Of a stretch of 33,847 nt of DNA, positions 14,321 through 22,572 are shown piece by piece. The position numbers and the translations under genes are program-made. Origin of the DNA: Oscillospiraceae bacterium (GTDB taxonomy: Bacteria; Bacillota; Clostridia; Oscillospirales; Oscillospiraceae). The stretch lies in contig JAFTVM010000102.1 in NCBI GenBank assembly GCA_017465745.1, forward strand, positions 1 through 33,847, given 5' to 3'. The notes below the pieces were generated by a model. The model searched no databases. It saw only the letters and a program-made list of their open reading frames with translations, and was not told the DNA's origin. Positions within the stretch are counted from its first letter, which is position 1, and the number at the start of each line of letters is the position of its first letter.

Positions 14321-15210
14321 TCATCTCCCTTCTTCAGCGTAGAAACCATGTACACGCTGGCGCAGACCAGCAGGATGCAGAAGCCGATGACGGACACGGC
14401 GGCTGCCTCGCCCTGCTTGCCGTTGTAGAAGGCCAGCTTATACAGGTAGGTGACCAGGGTGTCGGTGCGGCTTGCGGGGTCGCCCTTGGTCATGGTCCAG
14501 ACGATGGGGAAAGAGTTAAAGACGTAGATGATGTTCAGCACGGTGGCCACGGTCAGGCTGGGCTTGACCAGGGGCAGGGTAATGTTGAACAGCTTCTGCC
14601 AGTAGCTGGCGCCGTCGACGATGGCGGCCTCATAGTAGGAGCCGTCGATGCTCTGCAGACCGGACAGGACGGTGAAGCAGACGAAGGGGATCGTGACGAA
14701 GATGCCGCAGGCGATTTCCCAGGCGAAGTAGGCCTCGGGGGTGGGGGTCCAGTTGATGTTGGTCTGAATGATGCCCAGGGTTTTCAGCAGGGTATTCAGG
14801 GCGCCGTAGTCCACGTCGATGATGAACTTCCACACGGAGGCCTGAATGACCAGGGTGGTGGCCCAGGGGAAGACCACAATGGCGCGGGCGATCTTGCGGC
14901 CCTTGAACTTGTTGTTCAGCAGCAGCGCCAGGATGAAGCCCAGCACAGTGGACAGCACCACCACCAGGATGGTCCAGACCACGGTGTTTTTCAGGACCAT
15001 GCCGAACTTGGCGCTCTTGAGGACCTTGGTAAAGTTTTCGATGCCGGCGAAGCCCTTGATGAGGCCTGCCTTGGAGATCTCACTGAATGCCATCCGGAAC
15101 ACATAGCCGATGGGGATGATGATGAAGATGGACATCAGGATGATGCTCGGCGCGATCCAGATATAAGGCTCGATCTTATTCTGGAGTCTGTAAGGTTTGT
15201 TTTTTCTCAC
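14317..15210 (-). CDS. Sugar ABC transporter permease (MalF-like, CUT1)
   Basis: The 297-residue permease has a basic N-terminus, a first membrane segment YIWIAPSIILMSIFIIIPIG and five further segments. The EAA loop is YEAAIVDGASYWQKLFNITLP near residues 195-215. It forms a heterodimer with the downstream MalG-like subunit. No ATPase gene is in the operon; CUT1 importers in Firmicutes often share one MsmK/UgpC-type ATPase encoded elsewhere. Confidence 0.93.
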   Translation of the reverse strand: MRKNKPYRLQNKIEPYIWIAPSIILMSIFIIIPIGYVFRMAFSEISKAGLIKGFAGIENFTKVLKSAKFGMVLKNTVVWTILVVVLSTVLGFILALLLNNKFKGRKIARAIVVFPWATTLVIQASVWKFIIDVDYGALNTLLKTLGIIQTNINWTPTPEAYFAWEIACGIFVTIPFVCFTVLSGLQSIDGSYYEAAIVDGASYWQKLFNITLPLVKPSLTVATVLNIIYVFNSFPIVWTMTKGDPASRTDTLVTYLYKLAFYNGKQGEAAAVSVIGFCILLVCASVYMVSTLKKGDE

Positions 15211-15261
15211 GAGAGTACCTCCCTTTCAGAAATATTGGAGTGCTCATGCAAACAGCTGCGA

Positions 15262-15347
15262 TGCAGCCATTTTCAAAATGCCGCGTGTTGCAGCACCTTG
15301 AAAATGGCTGCAATCAAAATGGGCCGGGCCTTTTGGACCCGGCCCAT
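15262..15347. promoter_or_regulatory. Two intergenic hairpins between binding protein and permease genes
   Basis: ATGGGCCGGG (15319-15328) pairs with CCCGGCCCAT (15338-15347), a very stable ten-bp stem about 40 bases after the binding-protein stop and followed by TTTTG on the minus strand. A second stem of 15 bp (15262-15276 with 15298-15312) follows. Such structures commonly stop or stabilise transcripts so that the lipoprotein is made in excess over the permeases. Confidence 0.65.
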
Positions 15348-15386
15348 CTCATGCCTTGACTAGATCAGTGATGTACTGGATATGGA

Positions 15387-16673
15387 TTAGCCGGCGATTT
15401 CAGCCTGCAGATCGTCCAGCAGAGTCTGAGCGTCGCCGCCCAGCAGGGTCTGCTGCAGAACATCGATGACGCCCAGCTTGACGTCAGCCCACTCAGCCTT
15501 GGCGGTGGGATAGAACTTAGCGGAGCCGATGACCTCGATCCATGCGGTCATGCCGGGGTTGGCCTGTGCGCACAGCTCGTTGCCGGTGGAGGTAGCGGGC
15601 AGGAAGTCCTCCATCAGAACCCACTCGGAGTAGGGCTCGTCATCGTAGAAAGCGTCGACGACTGCGGTGATGGCAGCCAGCTCAGCGTCGGAACGGCCTT
15701 CCTCAGCGAAGCACATGATGCGGTCCATAACACCGACGGAAGCGCCGGCCTTATCGCCGTTGGTGGGCAGGGAAGCAACACCGTAGTTGATGCCGCCGTT
15801 CTGCTCACAGTACTTGGAGATCTGGTTGGGTCCGATCATCATGGCGACCTTGCCGGAAGCGAACATTTCCTGCAGATCGTAACGGGTCTCGGTGGTGGGA
15901 TCGGTGTTGGTCAGGCCGGACTTGACCATGTCAACGATGAAGTTGACAGCTTCCACGTTCTCAGCGGAGTTCAGAGTCCAGTTGCCCTCGGCGTCGGTGA
16001 AGTCGCCGCCGTTGTTCCATGCGTAGTAAGCGAAGCAAGCCTGACCCTCGTCAGTGGTCATGTCAACGCCCCAGGGGTAGATCTCAGCGTCGTAAGCCTT
16101 GATGGCCTCACAGGCAGTCTTCAGCTCTTCCCAGGTGGTGGGAACGGCAACACCGGCAGCCTCCAGGATGTCAGCATTGTAGTACAGAGCGCGGGCGGAA
16201 GCCAGATCGGGAACGGCCCAGACGGTGCCGTCAACGACGGACTGATCCAGGAAGGACTCGAAGAACTTGGCGTAAGTCTCTTCGGAGACCCACTCGGAAG
16301 CGGGCAGCAGCAGGTCGTCGGCCTGGTAGTCGGCGAAGACGTCGATGTTCAGCAGGTCGGGAGCCTCGCCGTTGGCGATGCGGGTGTTGACGACGGTGTA
16401 GATGTCGTTCCAGGAGACGACGTCGACGACCAGGTCGATGGTGTCGTTGGCAGCCTCGAAGTCAGCCTCGAAGCCCTTCCACCAGTCAGCAGTCTCGTTG
16501 CCGTACTGAGCAGCGATGACTTCGACAGTGACCTTGTCATCAGAAGGATTGGGGTTCTCGTTCTCGTTGTTGGTGGTGTCGCCGGTAGTGGGATCAGGGG
16601 TGTTGGTTTCGCCGCAGGCAGCGAAGGACAGAACCATGACCAGGACCAGCAGCAGAGCGATGATCTTTTTCAT
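15387..16673 (-). CDS. Sugar ABC transporter substrate-binding lipoprotein (family 1)
   Basis: I choose ATG 16673, eight bases after AGGAGG, which gives 428 residues starting with a lipoprotein signal MKKIIALLLVLVMVL and lipobox FAAC (Cys20). A Thr/Asn/Pro/Glu-rich linker follows (to ~50), then a family-1 (CUT1) periplasmic-type binding fold containing TWEELKTACEAIKA and GKVAMMIGPNQISKY. The mature protein is strongly acidic. It would capture an oligosaccharide or amino sugar outside the membrane and hand it to the two downstream permeases. The NahK-like kinase in the operon points to N-acetylhexosamine-containing sugars, which is an inference. Confidence 0.9.
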   Translation of the reverse strand: MKKIIALLLVLVMVLSFAACGETNTPDPTTGDTTNNENENPNPSDDKVTVEVIAAQYGNETADWWKGFEADFEAANDTIDLVVDVVSWNDIYTVVNTRIANGEAPDLLNIDVFADYQADDLLLPASEWVSEETYAKFFESFLDQSVVDGTVWAVPDLASARALYYNADILEAAGVAVPTTWEELKTACEAIKAYDAEIYPWGVDMTTDEGQACFAYYAWNNGGDFTDAEGNWTLNSAENVEAVNFIVDMVKSGLTNTDPTTETRYDLQEMFASGKVAMMIGPNQISKYCEQNGGINYGVASLPTNGDKAGASVGVMDRIMCFAEEGRSDAELAAITAVVDAFYDDEPYSEWVLMEDFLPATSTGNELCAQANPGMTAWIEVIGSAKFYPTAKAEWADVKLGVIDVLQQTLLGGDAQTLLDDLQAEIAG

Positions 16674-16741
16674 TTGTTTTCCTCCTATAAAAGAATAAAC
16701 TGTATGCATCCACGGCAAATCGCCGCAAAAGCCAAATATCA

Positions 16742-16828
16742 TTCTTTCCTTACGAAGTAAGGAAAGAAAAAGGGCCGGCCCTTTTCGCATAAATTGCCGA
16801 AATAGAGATGTGTTTTACACAATCTCTA
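16742..16828 (-). promoter_or_regulatory. Structured leader with three palindromes before sugar operon
   Basis: Directly after the predicted transcription start lies a 26-bp inverted repeat TAGAGAT...ATCTCTA (16803-16828), a likely repressor site. Further down the leader are the exact 18-bp palindrome AAAAGGGCC/GGCCCTTTT (16768-16785) and a 12-bp hairpin TTCTTTCCTTAC/GTAAGGAAAGAA (16742-16768) with a three-base loop. The two share one base, so they compete. No known riboswitch class is recognisable. Confidence 0.5.
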
Positions 16829-16836
16829 CTGTATAG

Positions 16837-16865
16837 ATTTTACTTCCATTTGGTGATAATGTCAA
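16837..16865 (-). promoter_or_regulatory. Promoter of sugar-uptake operon
   Basis: TTGACA (16860-16865), 17-bp spacer, TAAAAT (16837-16842) on the minus strand, giving a leader of about 155 nt before the binding-protein start. Confidence 0.7.
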
Positions 16866-16980
16866 GAAGGGATCATCTGCCAGCGGCGTTTTTGTCGGAA
16901 AGCTACTATTTCCAGTGGTATTTTTGTGCAGATATACCGGGTCGTTTTGGGAATACGGATTTTTCCTTTATCTTTTTCAA

Positions 16981-19605
16981 TTATTTCACACCGGCTTCAA
17001 TTCCGAAACTTTCCGATACGCGGCTGGAATTGCACACCAGGTAGATGATCTGCCGGTCCCGGCTCAGCTCCTGCAGCAGCGCCAGGGCATCCCTCGTCCG
17101 CTCGTCATCGAGATTGACGAAAGGGTCGTCCAGGATCACGAAGGGCTTTGCGATGCGGAACAGGGCGTCCACCAGGGCCAGGCGCATGCACAGCATCACA
17201 AGATCCGTCTGTCCGGCGCTGAAATAGGCCAGCTCCCGGCTTGCACCGTCACGTTCCAGCTGCACATCCAGTTCCGGGGTCATCAGGATCTTCCCGGGAT
17301 CCTCCCCCGCCATCCGTGCCATCAGGGCGGTGAAGCTCTCCCGGATGGGACCCATGCAGGCCGTGGACAGGTCATCCCGTGCCCGGGTCAGGAAGGCCAT
17401 GGTATCGTCCAGCAGGGCGGCCTTTTCCTCATGCTCCCGCTTCTGCTCCTGACAGCGGACCAGCTCATCCTGGAGCTGGGGGATCCGGTCGGCGCTTTCC
17501 CGCAGCTGCCGCTCCTGCTGCCCCAGCCGGGCCAGGCGGTCAGCATTCCGCCCCTGCCGGGCCAGCAGCTCCGCCTCCCGGCTGCGCAGCACCGCGGGAT
17601 CCTCCCCCGTCTCCGGCACAGGAGACGCCAGGATCGCCGCGTATTCCCGGCGGTACCGGGCGATCTGCCCTTCCAGATCCCGTGCAGCGGCCGTCAGGGC
17701 GTCATACTGCCGCACATCCTCCCGGATGGCCAGCACCTGTTCCCGGTTGCTGGGCGCGGCGGCAAACGCTTCCCGGAAATCATCCAGGATCTGCCGCACC
17801 TGCTCCGTTTCCTGCCGGTGCTGCGCCTGCCGCTGATCCCGGTCCGCCAGCTGCTTTTGGGCGCGCTCCCAGGTATCGCAGGCCCGCTGGAACCGGTTCA
17901 GGGCTTCATGGGTACTGCTGTCGGTGCGGCAATGGTATTTCTCAAAAAAGGCCGCCAGTTCCCTGTCATATTCCTCCAGCTGCGCCGTCAGTGCCCGGCG
18001 CTTCTTTGCCAGAGCCGCATCCCGCTGCGCCAGCACATGCAGCCGCTCCAGCCGCCGGCGGATCCAGGCAGGCTGCACGCCGCCGTATTCCGCCGTAAAG
18101 GCGCTGACCGCCTCCTCCAGGCCAGCCGCCCGTTCCTCATTCTCCCGCACCAGCGCCTGGAGCTGAGGACTGAGGACGGAAACGGGACGGGTCATGGCGC
18201 TGCGCAAGGCCAGCCACAGCGCCGCGGCCAGGGCCAGCACACCCAGGGCGATGGTCGCACCGCCGGGGGCCGTGTTCCCCCTGACCATCATCAGGACGCC
18301 TGCCAGAACAGCCGCCGCGCCGCCGCCCAGCAGCAGGGGCACCGTCAGGGGACTGGGCACCTTGTAGCGGGGTATTTCCACGGTTTTCGATGCCAGCCGC
18401 AGGTTTTCACTCCGCAGCCGGGCCGCCTCCTCCAGGGATGCTTCGTGGCGGGCGAGGACAGCCTCGTCAGGCAGTCCCGGCGTGAAAAAGGCATCCAGCG
18501 CACCCAGCTCCGCCGCCTCTTCCTCCGGCATCGCCGCCATTTCCAGCTGAAGCTCCGCCGCCCGGCGCTGATCCCGGATCTGATAGATCCGGTCGAATTC
18601 CTCCCCCGTGGGGATTCCCCCGGCGAAGTGCTCCTGATATTCCGCCACAAACCGCTGGGCACGGCGGTCTTCCCCGGTGACCACGCTCTGCACCGCCAGC
18701 CGTCCGGCCCGTTCCACCGCATCGGTGACCGCATCCAGCGCCTGTGCGTCGGGAAATCCCTTGGGATACCGGCCTTCCAGTTCCGCCAGATGTCCATTGG
18801 TCCGGTTCAGGGAATCGGTGAGTTTTTCGTACTGCAGCCGATGAGCGCGCCGCAGGGCCGCCTCATTGGCATCTGTCAGCTCCCGGCGGACGGTGTCGAT
18901 CTCCGCCGCCAGCCGGGTCTGTTCTTCTTCCAGGGCGGCCAGCTCCGCCGCCGCTTTTTTCTGGCTCCGCTGGCTCTCCCCGGCGGCGTCCAGGGCCTGC
19001 TGAGTACGGGTGATGCGGCTGATATCCTCCGCCACTGCGCCGCCCCGGCCCCGGAAGGGCATGTACGCGCTGCGTCTGGCCCGGAGGGCCTCCATGGCCT
19101 TTTCGTAATTGCCCACATCATCCGTGTCCTCCACCAGATCGCCCAGCTTGGCCCGGATGGAATCGGTGGTCAGGGGGGCATTTTCCCGGTTCTGGGGCAG
19201 ATAGGTGCTGCGCTCGAAGGAGTCGGCATCCAGACCGAACAGCTCCACGCCGATCTCGGAGGAGAACCGGCCGGTCTCCTGTCCGGTGGTCAGGTCATAA
19301 ATTTTGCAGAGATCCCCCTTGGGGGTGGTGCCGAAGGTACGCTCGATGCGGTAGCGGACGCCCTCATGCTCGAAGGTCAGATGGCCCCGGCATTTGCCGC
19401 CGTTCCAGGGGCGGTATTTCTCCCGCCGGCTCAGCGTCCGGGGCGTCTTCCGGGGGAAGCCGTAGAACATGGCCCGGATGAATTCCGCCAGAGTGGTCTT
19501 GCCGAAGCCGTTGGGCTGCTGCACCACCGTCAGGCCGTCGTTAAATTCCATGGAGAATTTGCTCAGGCCGCCGAAATTGTCGATATAGCAGCTGATCAGC
19601 TTCAT
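16981..19605 (-). CDS. YhaN/SbcC-like SMC-type ATPase with central membrane segments
   Basis: An 874-residue protein of the SMC/RecN/Rad50 type. The N-terminal ATPase half has a P-loop PNGFGKTT at 31-38, where the usual first glycine is Gln30. Long coiled-coil arms follow, and two membrane-like segments lie near 415-465 (VPLLLGGGAAAVLAGVLMMV and ALGVLALAAALWLAL). The C-terminal half has an ABC signature FSAGQ (795-799) and Walker B FVILDD (822-827). Where most relatives have a switch histidine, this one has YLVCNSS (Asn ~859). Central membrane helices match the YhaN family of Firmicutes. Its ATG overlaps the stop of the nuclease gene by four bases, so the two form a complex. Likely role: processing DNA ends at the membrane. 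Confidence 0.8.
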   Translation of the reverse strand: MKLISCYIDNFGGLSKFSMEFNDGLTVVQQPNGFGKTTLAEFIRAMFYGFPRKTPRTLSRREKYRPWNGGKCRGHLTFEHEGVRYRIERTFGTTPKGDLCKIYDLTTGQETGRFSSEIGVELFGLDADSFERSTYLPQNRENAPLTTDSIRAKLGDLVEDTDDVGNYEKAMEALRARRSAYMPFRGRGGAVAEDISRITRTQQALDAAGESQRSQKKAAAELAALEEEQTRLAAEIDTVRRELTDANEAALRRAHRLQYEKLTDSLNRTNGHLAELEGRYPKGFPDAQALDAVTDAVERAGRLAVQSVVTGEDRRAQRFVAEYQEHFAGGIPTGEEFDRIYQIRDQRRAAELQLEMAAMPEEEAAELGALDAFFTPGLPDEAVLARHEASLEEAARLRSENLRLASKTVEIPRYKVPSPLTVPLLLGGGAAAVLAGVLMMVRGNTAPGGATIALGVLALAAALWLALRSAMTRPVSVLSPQLQALVRENEERAAGLEEAVSAFTAEYGGVQPAWIRRRLERLHVLAQRDAALAKKRRALTAQLEEYDRELAAFFEKYHCRTDSSTHEALNRFQRACDTWERAQKQLADRDQRQAQHRQETEQVRQILDDFREAFAAAPSNREQVLAIREDVRQYDALTAAARDLEGQIARYRREYAAILASPVPETGEDPAVLRSREAELLARQGRNADRLARLGQQERQLRESADRIPQLQDELVRCQEQKREHEEKAALLDDTMAFLTRARDDLSTACMGPIRESFTALMARMAGEDPGKILMTPELDVQLERDGASRELAYFSAGQTDLVMLCMRLALVDALFRIAKPFVILDDPFVNLDDERTRDALALLQELSRDRQIIYLVCNSSRVSESFGIEAGVK

Positions 19606-20675
19606 ATGGCCACCTCCTCCCCCGCCAGGGCCTGGAGCCCGGCGCAGATGATCTTTGCCTTTTCCGCCTCGCTCCTGCCGGAGGCCATCACCAGTCGGAT
19701 GAAGGCCCCCTTCAGGGATGCGTCATGCGCGTAATCCCCCCGCTCCAGGCGGAAGCGGCTGTCGTCCTTGATCTTCACGAACCAGAACCGCCGGCTCAGA
19801 ATTTTGGACAGATAGGTCAGATCCTTCTGGGTCTCCGGGGTGTAGGCGCCCACCAGGGTAAATTTTACCAGGCTCTCCGGGCTGATCCCCGCCGCAGCCG
19901 CTTCCGCGGCGGCCTGCAGCTGGGTAATGGTGACGCATTCGGTAATATCCACCACCACCTCCCGCAGCTGCCGGGCGGCGAAGGGCACGAAAGCAGTCTT
20001 CACCTGCCCCGGCCGGATGTCCAGCACCACAAACCCCTTTTCGCCGCATTCATCGAAGCCCCGGCCCTCCAGGCAGCCGCAGTAGGCCCAGACGCCCCGG
20101 CTGTCCAGCCGGGATTTCTGGTAGCTGTGGATATGTCCCAGCGCAAGGTAGTCGATGTTCCGGCCCCGCAGCCTGGGGATGGCGATATTTTCCGCTCCGG
20201 GCTGTGCAGCATCCTGGCCGTGGAGCAGAACAACGTTGGCGGTGTCCGACCGCAGATCCAGGGTGTCGTACATGCTGCCCCAGTTCTCCCGGTCCAGCTC
20301 CAGTCCCGCGATGACCACATCCCCCCGGCGGTAGTAGGTCCAGTCATGGCCGAAGGTCCTTACATTTTCCGGCAGCTTTCTTCCGCCGAAGATGTCCCGG
20401 CTCTCATCATGGTTGCCCCGGAGGTAGAAGAATTCCACCTCTGCTGCCTGCTCCATGATATCCAGCACCAGATTCGCCGTTGCGGCGGATACCCGGCGGC
20501 TGTCGAAGAGGTCGCCGGCAATAAGCACGCCGTCCACTTTCTGTTCCCGGGCCACATCCGCCAGCCGGGCGAAGGTGTGCAGCAGCTCCGCTTTCCGCTC
20601 CCTGGCCTGGGCTGCCGATAGATTTGCCTCCATCTTCGAATCCAGATGGAGATCTGCGCAATGGATCAACCGCAT
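19602..20675 (-). CDS. YhaO/SbcD-like metallophosphoesterase (DNA nuclease)
   Basis: A 357-residue calcineurin-like phosphoesterase. All metal-binding motifs are visible: D8-x-H10 in CADLHLDSK, D55 in AGDLFDS, GNHDE at 87-91, H152 in LLHGQ, and GHIH at 180-183. The C-terminal ~100 residues form the capping domain that contacts the ATPase partner in Mre11/SbcD/YhaO proteins. It is the first gene of the pair, with GAGGAGG upstream and its own promoter. Family members cut DNA with Mn2+ under ATPase control. Confidence 0.88.
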   Translation of the reverse strand: MRLIHCADLHLDSKMEANLSAAQARERKAELLHTFARLADVAREQKVDGVLIAGDLFDSRRVSAATANLVLDIMEQAAEVEFFYLRGNHDESRDIFGGRKLPENVRTFGHDWTYYRRGDVVIAGLELDRENWGSMYDTLDLRSDTANVVLLHGQDAAQPGAENIAIPRLRGRNIDYLALGHIHSYQKSRLDSRGVWAYCGCLEGRGFDECGEKGFVVLDIRPGQVKTAFVPFAARQLREVVVDITECVTITQLQAAAEAAAAGISPESLVKFTLVGAYTPETQKDLTYLSKILSRRFWFVKIKDDSRFRLERGDYAHDASLKGAFIRLVMASGRSEAEKAKIICAGLQALAGEEVAI

Positions 20676-20707
20676 GATGATCCCTCCTCACGTTCTTGTT
20701 TTCAAAA

Positions 20708-20736
20708 AGAATACCATAATTCGAACATTCTTTCAA
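20708..20736 (-). promoter_or_regulatory. Promoter of the YhaO/YhaN-like pair
   Basis: TTGAAA (20731-20736), 17-bp spacer, TATTCT (20708-20713) on the minus strand. No GAAC-N4-GTTC LexA site is present around it. Confidence 0.65.
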
Positions 20737-20793
20737 GTTGGTAGTCTTATGATATGCCGCCACCAGTCCAATAAAGCGGACTGTTTCAAAAGG

Positions 20794-20822
20794 TTGACAG
20801 TGTTCACTTCCTTTTATATAAT
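20794..20822 (+). promoter_or_regulatory. Consensus promoter of HAD/radical SAM operon
   Basis: TTGACA (20794-20799), 17-bp spacer and TATAAT (20817-20822): exact consensus for sigma A, which suggests strong constitutive expression. Divergent from the nuclease promoter. Confidence 0.85.
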
Positions 20823-20852
20823 GATGGTATTCTATGAAATGAGGCATCATCT

Positions 20853-21560
20853 ATGGCAATCACCACTGTTCTGTTCGACCTGGACGGCACCCTGCTCCCC
20901 ATGGATCAGGATGTGTTCGTCAAAACCTATTTCGGCCTGCTGGCAAAGAAGCTGGCACCCCACGGCTACGAGCCTGACGCGCTGATCAAGGCCGTCTGGA
21001 CCGGCACCGGAGCTATGATCAAAAATAACAGCGGCAAGACCAACGAGGACATGTTCTGGGATACCTTCTGCGCCATCATGGGTGCCGATTGCCGCAAGGA
21101 CGAGCCCCTGTTCCGGGAATTCTATGAAAATGAATTCTCCCAGGTGCGGCAGGTCTGCGGCTTTGCCCCCAAGGCCGTTGATGTCATTGCCCTGGTGAAG
21201 CGCAGGGGCTTCCGCGTGGCCCTGGCCACCAATCCCCTCTTCCCCGCCATCGCCACGGAAAGCCGGGCCCGCTGGGCCGGCCTCGATCCCGCGGATTTTG
21301 AGCTAATCACCACCTACGAAACCTCTACCGCCTGCAAACCCAATCCCGACTACTACCGGGAAGTCCTGGCTAGGCTGGGCGTCAGCGCCGCAGAATGCCT
21401 GATGGTGGGCAACGATGTGGACGAGGATATGATGGCCCGGGAGTTGGGCATGGAGGTATTCCTGCTGACTGATTGCATGATCAACCGGCACAGCACCGAC
21501 ATCGAGCAGTATCCCCACGGCGGCTTCGACGAGCTGATGGCATTTATCGAAAAGCTGTAA
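20853..21560 (+). CDS. HAD-superfamily hydrolase (phosphatase)
   Basis: A 235-residue subfamily-I HAD enzyme. Motif I is D9-L-D11-G-T (FDLDGTLL), with D9 the phosphorylated nucleophile. Motif II is the threonine in ALATNP, motif III the lysine in TACKPNPDYY, and motif IV the acidic pair in VGNDVDEDMMA. An alpha-helical cap sits between motifs I and II. The substrate cannot be read, though phosphoglycolate-type and other small sugar-phosphate phosphatases share this layout. It is 24 nt upstream of a radical SAM gene and probably cotranscribed with it. Confidence 0.85.
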   Translation: MAITTVLFDLDGTLLPMDQDVFVKTYFGLLAKKLAPHGYEPDALIKAVWTGTGAMIKNNSGKTNEDMFWDTFCAIMGADCRKDEPLFREFYENEFSQVRQVCGFAPKAVDVIALVKRRGFRVALATNPLFPAIATESRARWAGLDPADFELITTYETSTACKPNPDYYREVLARLGVSAAECLMVGNDVDEDMMARELGMEVFLLTDCMINRHSTDIEQYPHGGFDELMAFIEKL

Positions 21561-21584
21561 TTCATTTCACAAGGGAGGTTCCCC

Positions 21585-22421
21585 ATGAAGCGCTTCAATA
21601 AAATCTATCTGGAGATCTCCAATCTGTGCAACCTCCGCTGCGCCTTCTGCCCCGGCACGAAGCGTCCCGGCCACCGGATGACGGAGGCAGAATTCTCCGC
21701 ATTGCTTCCCAAGCTGCGGCCCTTTTCGGACTATCTCTACTTCCACCTGATGGGCGAGCCTCTGTGCCACCCGCTGTTGGGCCGCTTCCTGGAACTGGCC
21801 GGGGAAGCCGGATTCAAGGTCATCCTGACTACCAACGGCACCTTGCTTCCCAAATTGCAGGACACGCTTCTCTCCGCCCCTGCCCTGCACAAGGTCAATA
21901 TTTCCCTCCACGCTTTTGAGGCCAACGACCTGGCGGTGCCTTTTTCGGAATACCTCCGGGGCTGCTTCGCCTTTGGCAGGGCGGCTGAGGGCAGCAAGAT
22001 CATCGCCTACCGCCTCTGGAACCAGGGCGGTGCGGACGCCCTGAACGGCGAGATCCTGGATACCATGGCGGAATTCTTCCCCCGCCCCTGGACTGAGGAA
22101 CGCCGGGGCACCCGGGTGGGCCAGAAGGTGTATCTGGAGTACGGCGACAAATTCGACTGGCCCGACCTGTCCGCCGCCGACAACGGTGAGCGGGTCTTCT
22201 GCTACGGCCTGCGGGACCAGCTGGGCGTCCTGTGCGACGGCACGGTGGTGCCCTGCTGCCTGGATCACGAGGGCGATATCGCCCTGGGCAATCTCTTTGA
22301 CAGCGATCTGGGCGATATTCTGGCAACGGACCGGGCCAAAGCCATCTACGAAGGCTTCTCCAACGGAAAAGCCGCTGAGACGCTCTGCCGCCGCTGCGGT
22401 TATGCCACCAGATTCCGATAA
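21585..22421 (+). CDS. Radical SAM protein with SPASM-type C-terminus
   Basis: About 278 residues. The radical SAM cluster motif is C15-x3-C19-x2-C22 in SNLCNLRCAFCPG, followed by MGEP (SAM-binding GGE-type motif) near 55. The C-terminus has a Cys set (about 205, 216, 223, 224, 267, 270) in GVLCDGTVVPCCLDHEGDIALG and LCRRCGY, typical of SPASM domains that hold extra Fe-S clusters. SPASM members modify peptides or enzymes, or act as dehydrogenases. No precursor peptide gene is adjacent, so the substrate is unknown. GGGAGG precedes the start. Confidence 0.85.
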   Translation: MKRFNKIYLEISNLCNLRCAFCPGTKRPGHRMTEAEFSALLPKLRPFSDYLYFHLMGEPLCHPLLGRFLELAGEAGFKVILTTNGTLLPKLQDTLLSAPALHKVNISLHAFEANDLAVPFSEYLRGCFAFGRAAEGSKIIAYRLWNQGGADALNGEILDTMAEFFPRPWTEERRGTRVGQKVYLEYGDKFDWPDLSAADNGERVFCYGLRDQLGVLCDGTVVPCCLDHEGDIALGNLFDSDLGDILATDRAKAIYEGFSNGKAAETLCRRCGYATRFR

Positions 22422-22435
22422 ACTACAATTTGAAT
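22420..22435. repeat. 16-bp word shared with 33704-33719 in inverse orientation
   Basis: AAACTACAATTTGAAT overlaps the stop codon of the radical SAM gene and recurs exactly, on the other strand, upstream of the CcdA-like gene. Extending left gives CGAT/CGAC with one mismatch. Too long for chance in 34 kb at this base composition; probably part of a dispersed repeat. Confidence 0.5.
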
Positions 22436-22484
22436 CATCTCGAAACGCTTCGAAACTTTTTTCGGTTCCTAAATACGAAACCCT

Positions 22485-22512
22485 TTGCATTTTGTATCGC
22501 CTGTGCTATAAT
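22485..22512 (+). promoter_or_regulatory. Promoter of glgB
   Basis: TTGCAT (22485-22490), 16-bp spacer, TATAAT (22507-22512), leaving a 5' leader of about 55 nt with AAGGAGTGA as ribosome binding site. Confidence 0.7.
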
Positions 22513-22572
22513 GAATCTGTATGAAACAAGGAAACACCATTCATCGATATATCAATAAGGAGTGACGCGATC

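Noticed and set aside
16915-19734. Very long open frames antisense to real genes (for example 939 codons here, 712 at 6909-9047, 699 at 12329-14428)
   Set aside because: They mirror GC-rich genes with strong third-position bias, have low-complexity Gln/Gly/His/Pro-rich translations, no ribosome binding sites and no recognisable motifs.
20676-20760. LexA/SOS box in front of the nuclease-ATPase pair (GAAC-ATTC-like text)
   Set aside because: The sequence lacks the paired GTTC half-site at the right spacing.
22436-22484. Terminator for the radical SAM gene in the CGAAACGCTTCGAAAC-TTTTTT stretch
   Set aside because: The stem (TTCGAA-type) is too short and irregular although a T run follows; evidence is insufficient to call it.
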